Of a stretch of 33,584 nt of DNA, positions 31,635-33,584 are shown piece by piece. A model generated the notes under the pieces. It did not search any database, was not told where the DNA came from, and was given only the letters and a program-made list of their open reading frames with translations. The translations under genes and the position numbers were made by a program. Source of the DNA: Mesorhizobium sp. WSM3626 (GTDB lineage: Bacteria; Pseudomonadota; Alphaproteobacteria; Rhizobiales; Rhizobiaceae); the NCBI RefSeq assembly GCF_000513935.1, contig NZ_AZUY01000005.1, forward strand, positions 1 through 33,584. Direction: 5' to 3'. Each line of letters opens with the position of its first letter. Within the stretch, counting starts at the first letter, position 1.

Positions 31635-31647
31635 GTATGTCCGCGGC

Positions 31648-32589
31648 TCAGTTCTTCTTCAGGAACTTGTCGATGTTTGCCGGGGTGACGAGCTGGAAGG
31701 GCACATAGACCTTGTGCTCGACCTTCTCGCCCTTGGCCAGCTTGAGCGCTGCATCCAGCGCCCCGGCGCCCTGGCCGGCCGCATCCTGGAACACGGTTAC
31801 GTCGAGGTCGCCGGCGTGCATGGCGGCAAGCGCGTCCTGAGTGGCGTCGACGCCGCCGACGACGACTGCCTTCATGTCGATGTTGGCGGCCTTCATCGCC
31901 TGGATGGCGCCGATGGCGCTTTCGTCATTGTTGGCGATGACGCCGTCGAACTTCTTGCCGGTCGACAGCCAGTTGGTCATCAGGTTCTGGGCCTGGTCGC
32001 GATCCCAGTTCGACGTCTGCTTGTCGATGATCTTGATGAAGCTGCACTCCGGCGTGGCGATGACATCATCGATATCCTTGGTGCGCTGCACGGCGGCCTG
32101 GTTGGAAAGCTCGCCCATGATCACATAGACATTGGCTTCCTTCTTGCCGGCTTCCTTGAACAGGCGGCAGACTTCCTTGGTCTCGAGCGTGCCGGAATCG
32201 GCCTCGTTGGAAGCGACGAAGGCCTGGTTGTCGGGCAGCGTGTCGACATTGACCGGCTGGCGGTTGACGTAGACCAGCGGGATCTTGGCCGCGGCGGCCG
32301 CATCCGACATCGCCTGAGTGGCCGAGGTGTCGACCGGGTTGACGATGATGGCGTCGACGCCCGAAGCGGCGAAGTTCTTGATCTGGTCGAGCTGCTTGGC
32401 AACGTCGTTCTGTGCGTCCTCGACCTGCAGCTCGACGCCGCTCATGCCCTTGGCCTGCTCGATCATGCCGTTGCGCAGCACGGTGAGAAAGTTGTCGTCG
32501 AACTTGGCCATCGAGACGCCGATCTTGGCGGCCATGGCCGATGAACTCATCAGCGCCGCGAAGGCGACGCCCAAAAGCAGTTTCTTCAT
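31648..32589 (-). CDS. ibpA: Inositol ABC transporter periplasmic binding protein
   Basis: 313 residues from ATG 32589, with GGAGAGA upstream. The signal peptide MKKLLLGVAFAALMSSSAMA is cut near residue 20. The mature protein is a type I sugar-binding fold: KIGVSMAKFDDNFLTVLRNG, DAIIVNPVDTSATQAMSDAA, YVNRQPVNVDTLPDN, YVIMGELSNQAAVQRTKDID and FDGVIANNDESAIGAIQAMK. The position before permease, ATPase and iolG, and similarity to IbpA-type proteins, suggest myo-inositol; other polyols are possible. Confidence 0.9.
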   Translation of the reverse strand: MKKLLLGVAFAALMSSSAMAAKIGVSMAKFDDNFLTVLRNGMIEQAKGMSGVELQVEDAQNDVAKQLDQIKNFAASGVDAIIVNPVDTSATQAMSDAAAAAKIPLVYVNRQPVNVDTLPDNQAFVASNEADSGTLETKEVCRLFKEAGKKEANVYVIMGELSNQAAVQRTKDIDDVIATPECSFIKIIDKQTSNWDRDQAQNLMTNWLSTGKKFDGVIANNDESAIGAIQAMKAANIDMKAVVVGGVDATQDALAAMHAGDLDVTVFQDAAGQGAGALDAALKLAKGEKVEHKVYVPFQLVTPANIDKFLKKN

Positions 32590-32764
32590 TGTATCTCTCC
32601 TCCACTTTTGGTGTCCGGTTGCACCGATCTCTCCGGAATCCCCGATCTGCCTGGGGAATCTCTCCCTGATATCCATTTCGTTCCGCAGCGTGCCGCCAAC
32701 GGCTGGACGCCGAACTGCCTTGAACGGATGTTCCGGAACGAAAGAACCAAAACCCACATCTAGT

Positions 32765-32799
32765 GAAATATTTATTCCATTTGACGTTGGGGCGTCAAG
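32765..32799 (-). promoter_or_regulatory. ibpA promoter with IolR-type box
   Basis: GAAA-TATTTA-TTCC at 32765-32778 matches the GGAA-N6-TTCC motif with one change, the same change as the second iolC box. On the minus strand CTTGAC at 32799-32794 is a perfect -35, and the AT-rich box falls where the -10 should be (17-18 bases away). A repressor bound there would block the polymerase. Confidence 0.6.
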
Positions 32800-32975
32800 G
32801 GCAATTCCAAATTCGGGCGCGCGATTTTCTGCCTGCTCTGATAGATTCTATCATTTCTGGCGGGCGGTTCGTGGCGGCGGACTGCAGGAGCGCTCTGTCG
32901 CTTCATCGAAACGCCCTATCGCTCGTCCTGGCGCGTCCCGGACGGAAAGCCGCTGCGCATTTTCCCGAACTTGCT

Positions 32976-33584
32976 TCAGATGTTTTCCGGCAAATAGATG
33001 TCGAAGGGCAGGAAGATCTGACCCGGCGCATTGGCCGCGCCGGCTTCGATGGCATGCGCCATCCGATCGACGAGCTCACGACAGAGCGCGGCAAGCGGCG
33101 TCGAGATCACCATGGTAAGGATGTTGTCGGCGAGCGCGGCGCGCGATTCGGCGTTGATCTCGTTGCAGACGACCACCGGCATGTTGCCAGGCTTCGCTGC
33201 CCGCAGCGCCGAGACGGCGCCCTCCATGCCGCCACCGGCGACGTAGCAGCCGACGAGATCCGGATACCGCGCCAGAAGATCGATCATCGCGTCATGGGTT
33301 ACCTGATTGGCCTCGAGATTGACCAACGTCTCCAGCACGCTGAAATCCGGCGCATGCTCGCGGAAGAAGGAGCGGAAGCCGATCTCCCGCAGCTCATGGC
33401 CATGGAAGCGATGGCTGCCGACGAAAAGGGCGACCTTGCCAGGCGCCCTCGCCGCCCTGGCGATCATCCAGGCCGCGGTGCGGCCGACCTTGCGGTTGTC
33501 GAGGCCGACATAGCCCTCACGGACGCCGGCGGCGAAGTCGGACAGAAGGGAGAAGACCGGCAGTCCCCTGGCCTTGAGCGCCTC
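32976..33584 (-). CDS. LacI-family regulator, C-terminal part (cut by window edge)
   Basis: The frame stays open to the right edge, so 202 C-terminal residues are visible. They form the sugar-binding-like effector domain of LacI regulators: EALKARGLPVFSLLSDFAAG, YVGLDNRKVGRTAAWMIAR, KVALFVGSHRFHGHELREIGF, YPDLVGCYVAGGGMEGAVSAL and QIFLPFDIYLPENI. The helix-turn-helix would lie outside the window. A periplasmic binding protein is less likely because KVGRTAAW and the tail are LacI-like. It sits about 390 bases upstream of ibpA, same strand, and may be a second regulator of inositol uptake. Confidence 0.85.
   Translation of the reverse strand, partial: EALKARGLPVFSLLSDFAAGVREGYVGLDNRKVGRTAAWMIARAARAPGKVALFVGSHRFHGHELREIGFRSFFREHAPDFSVLETLVNLEANQVTHDAMIDLLARYPDLVGCYVAGGGMEGAVSALRAAKPGNMPVVVCNEINAESRAALADNILTMVISTPLAALCRELVDRMAHAIEAGAANAPGQIFLPFDIYLPENI

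Noticed and set aside
1..33584. CRISPR arrays, tRNA or rRNA genes, prophage structural genes
   Set aside because: No regularly spaced repeats, no tRNA-like cloverleaf and no phage proteins were recognised on either strand.

Overview
The window looks like chromosome of a rhizobial alphaproteobacterium, most likely Mesorhizobium or a close relative (inference). The reasons are high-GC genes, CTTGAC-N17-CTATAC-type promoters, an inositol (iol) cluster with an RpiR-type regulator and a fused iolC-aldolase, Fru/inositol-type ABC importers, and intergenic repeats typical of Rhizobiales. No tRNA, rRNA or CRISPR array was seen.

Region 1 (1-3530) is an accessory patch. It holds the 5' end of an IS481-like transposase running off the left edge and a relatively AT-rich restriction-modification gene. 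That gene is split by an apparent -1 frameshift into a putative nuclease part and a methylase plus target-recognition part. A stub of a LacI-type regulator follows.

Region 2 (3650-7430) has an SDR oxidoreductase, an ArsR/SRPBCC pair, a SAM methyltransferase and a LacI regulator. Region 3 (7430-11724) is a divergent sugar ABC importer (binding protein, double ATPase, permease) with operator-like palindromes upstream. Region 4 (11844-15455, minus strand) carries the C-P lyase accessory genes phnM and phnN, a 2H-phosphoesterase (DUF1045), and an overlapping pair of membrane proteins. The lyase core genes phnGHIJKL are not here.

Region 5 (15704-24059) is the inositol degradation cluster iolR-iolC-iolD-iolE-(DUF3329)-iolB on the minus strand, with a divergent Gfo/Idh/MocA dehydrogenase. 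Region 6 (27753-33584, minus) is the uptake and first-oxidation operon: a LacI-type regulator, ibpA-iatP-iatA, iolG and an SDR. GGAA-N6-TTCC-type boxes in front of iolC and ibpA suggest that one IolR controls both. Imported inositol is oxidised by IolG and passed through IolE, IolD, IolB and IolC/aldolase. iolA is not in the window.

Region 7 (24131-27717) separates the two inositol loci. It holds a WYL regulator with a clean operator shared with a LysE exporter, aroG (DAHP synthase) and a vapBC toxin-antitoxin pair. The most striking signal is in front of aroG: a complete attenuator with a canonical promoter, a 23-codon leader peptide containing Tyr-Trp-Tyr-Phe, mutually exclusive hairpins and a terminator with a U-tract.
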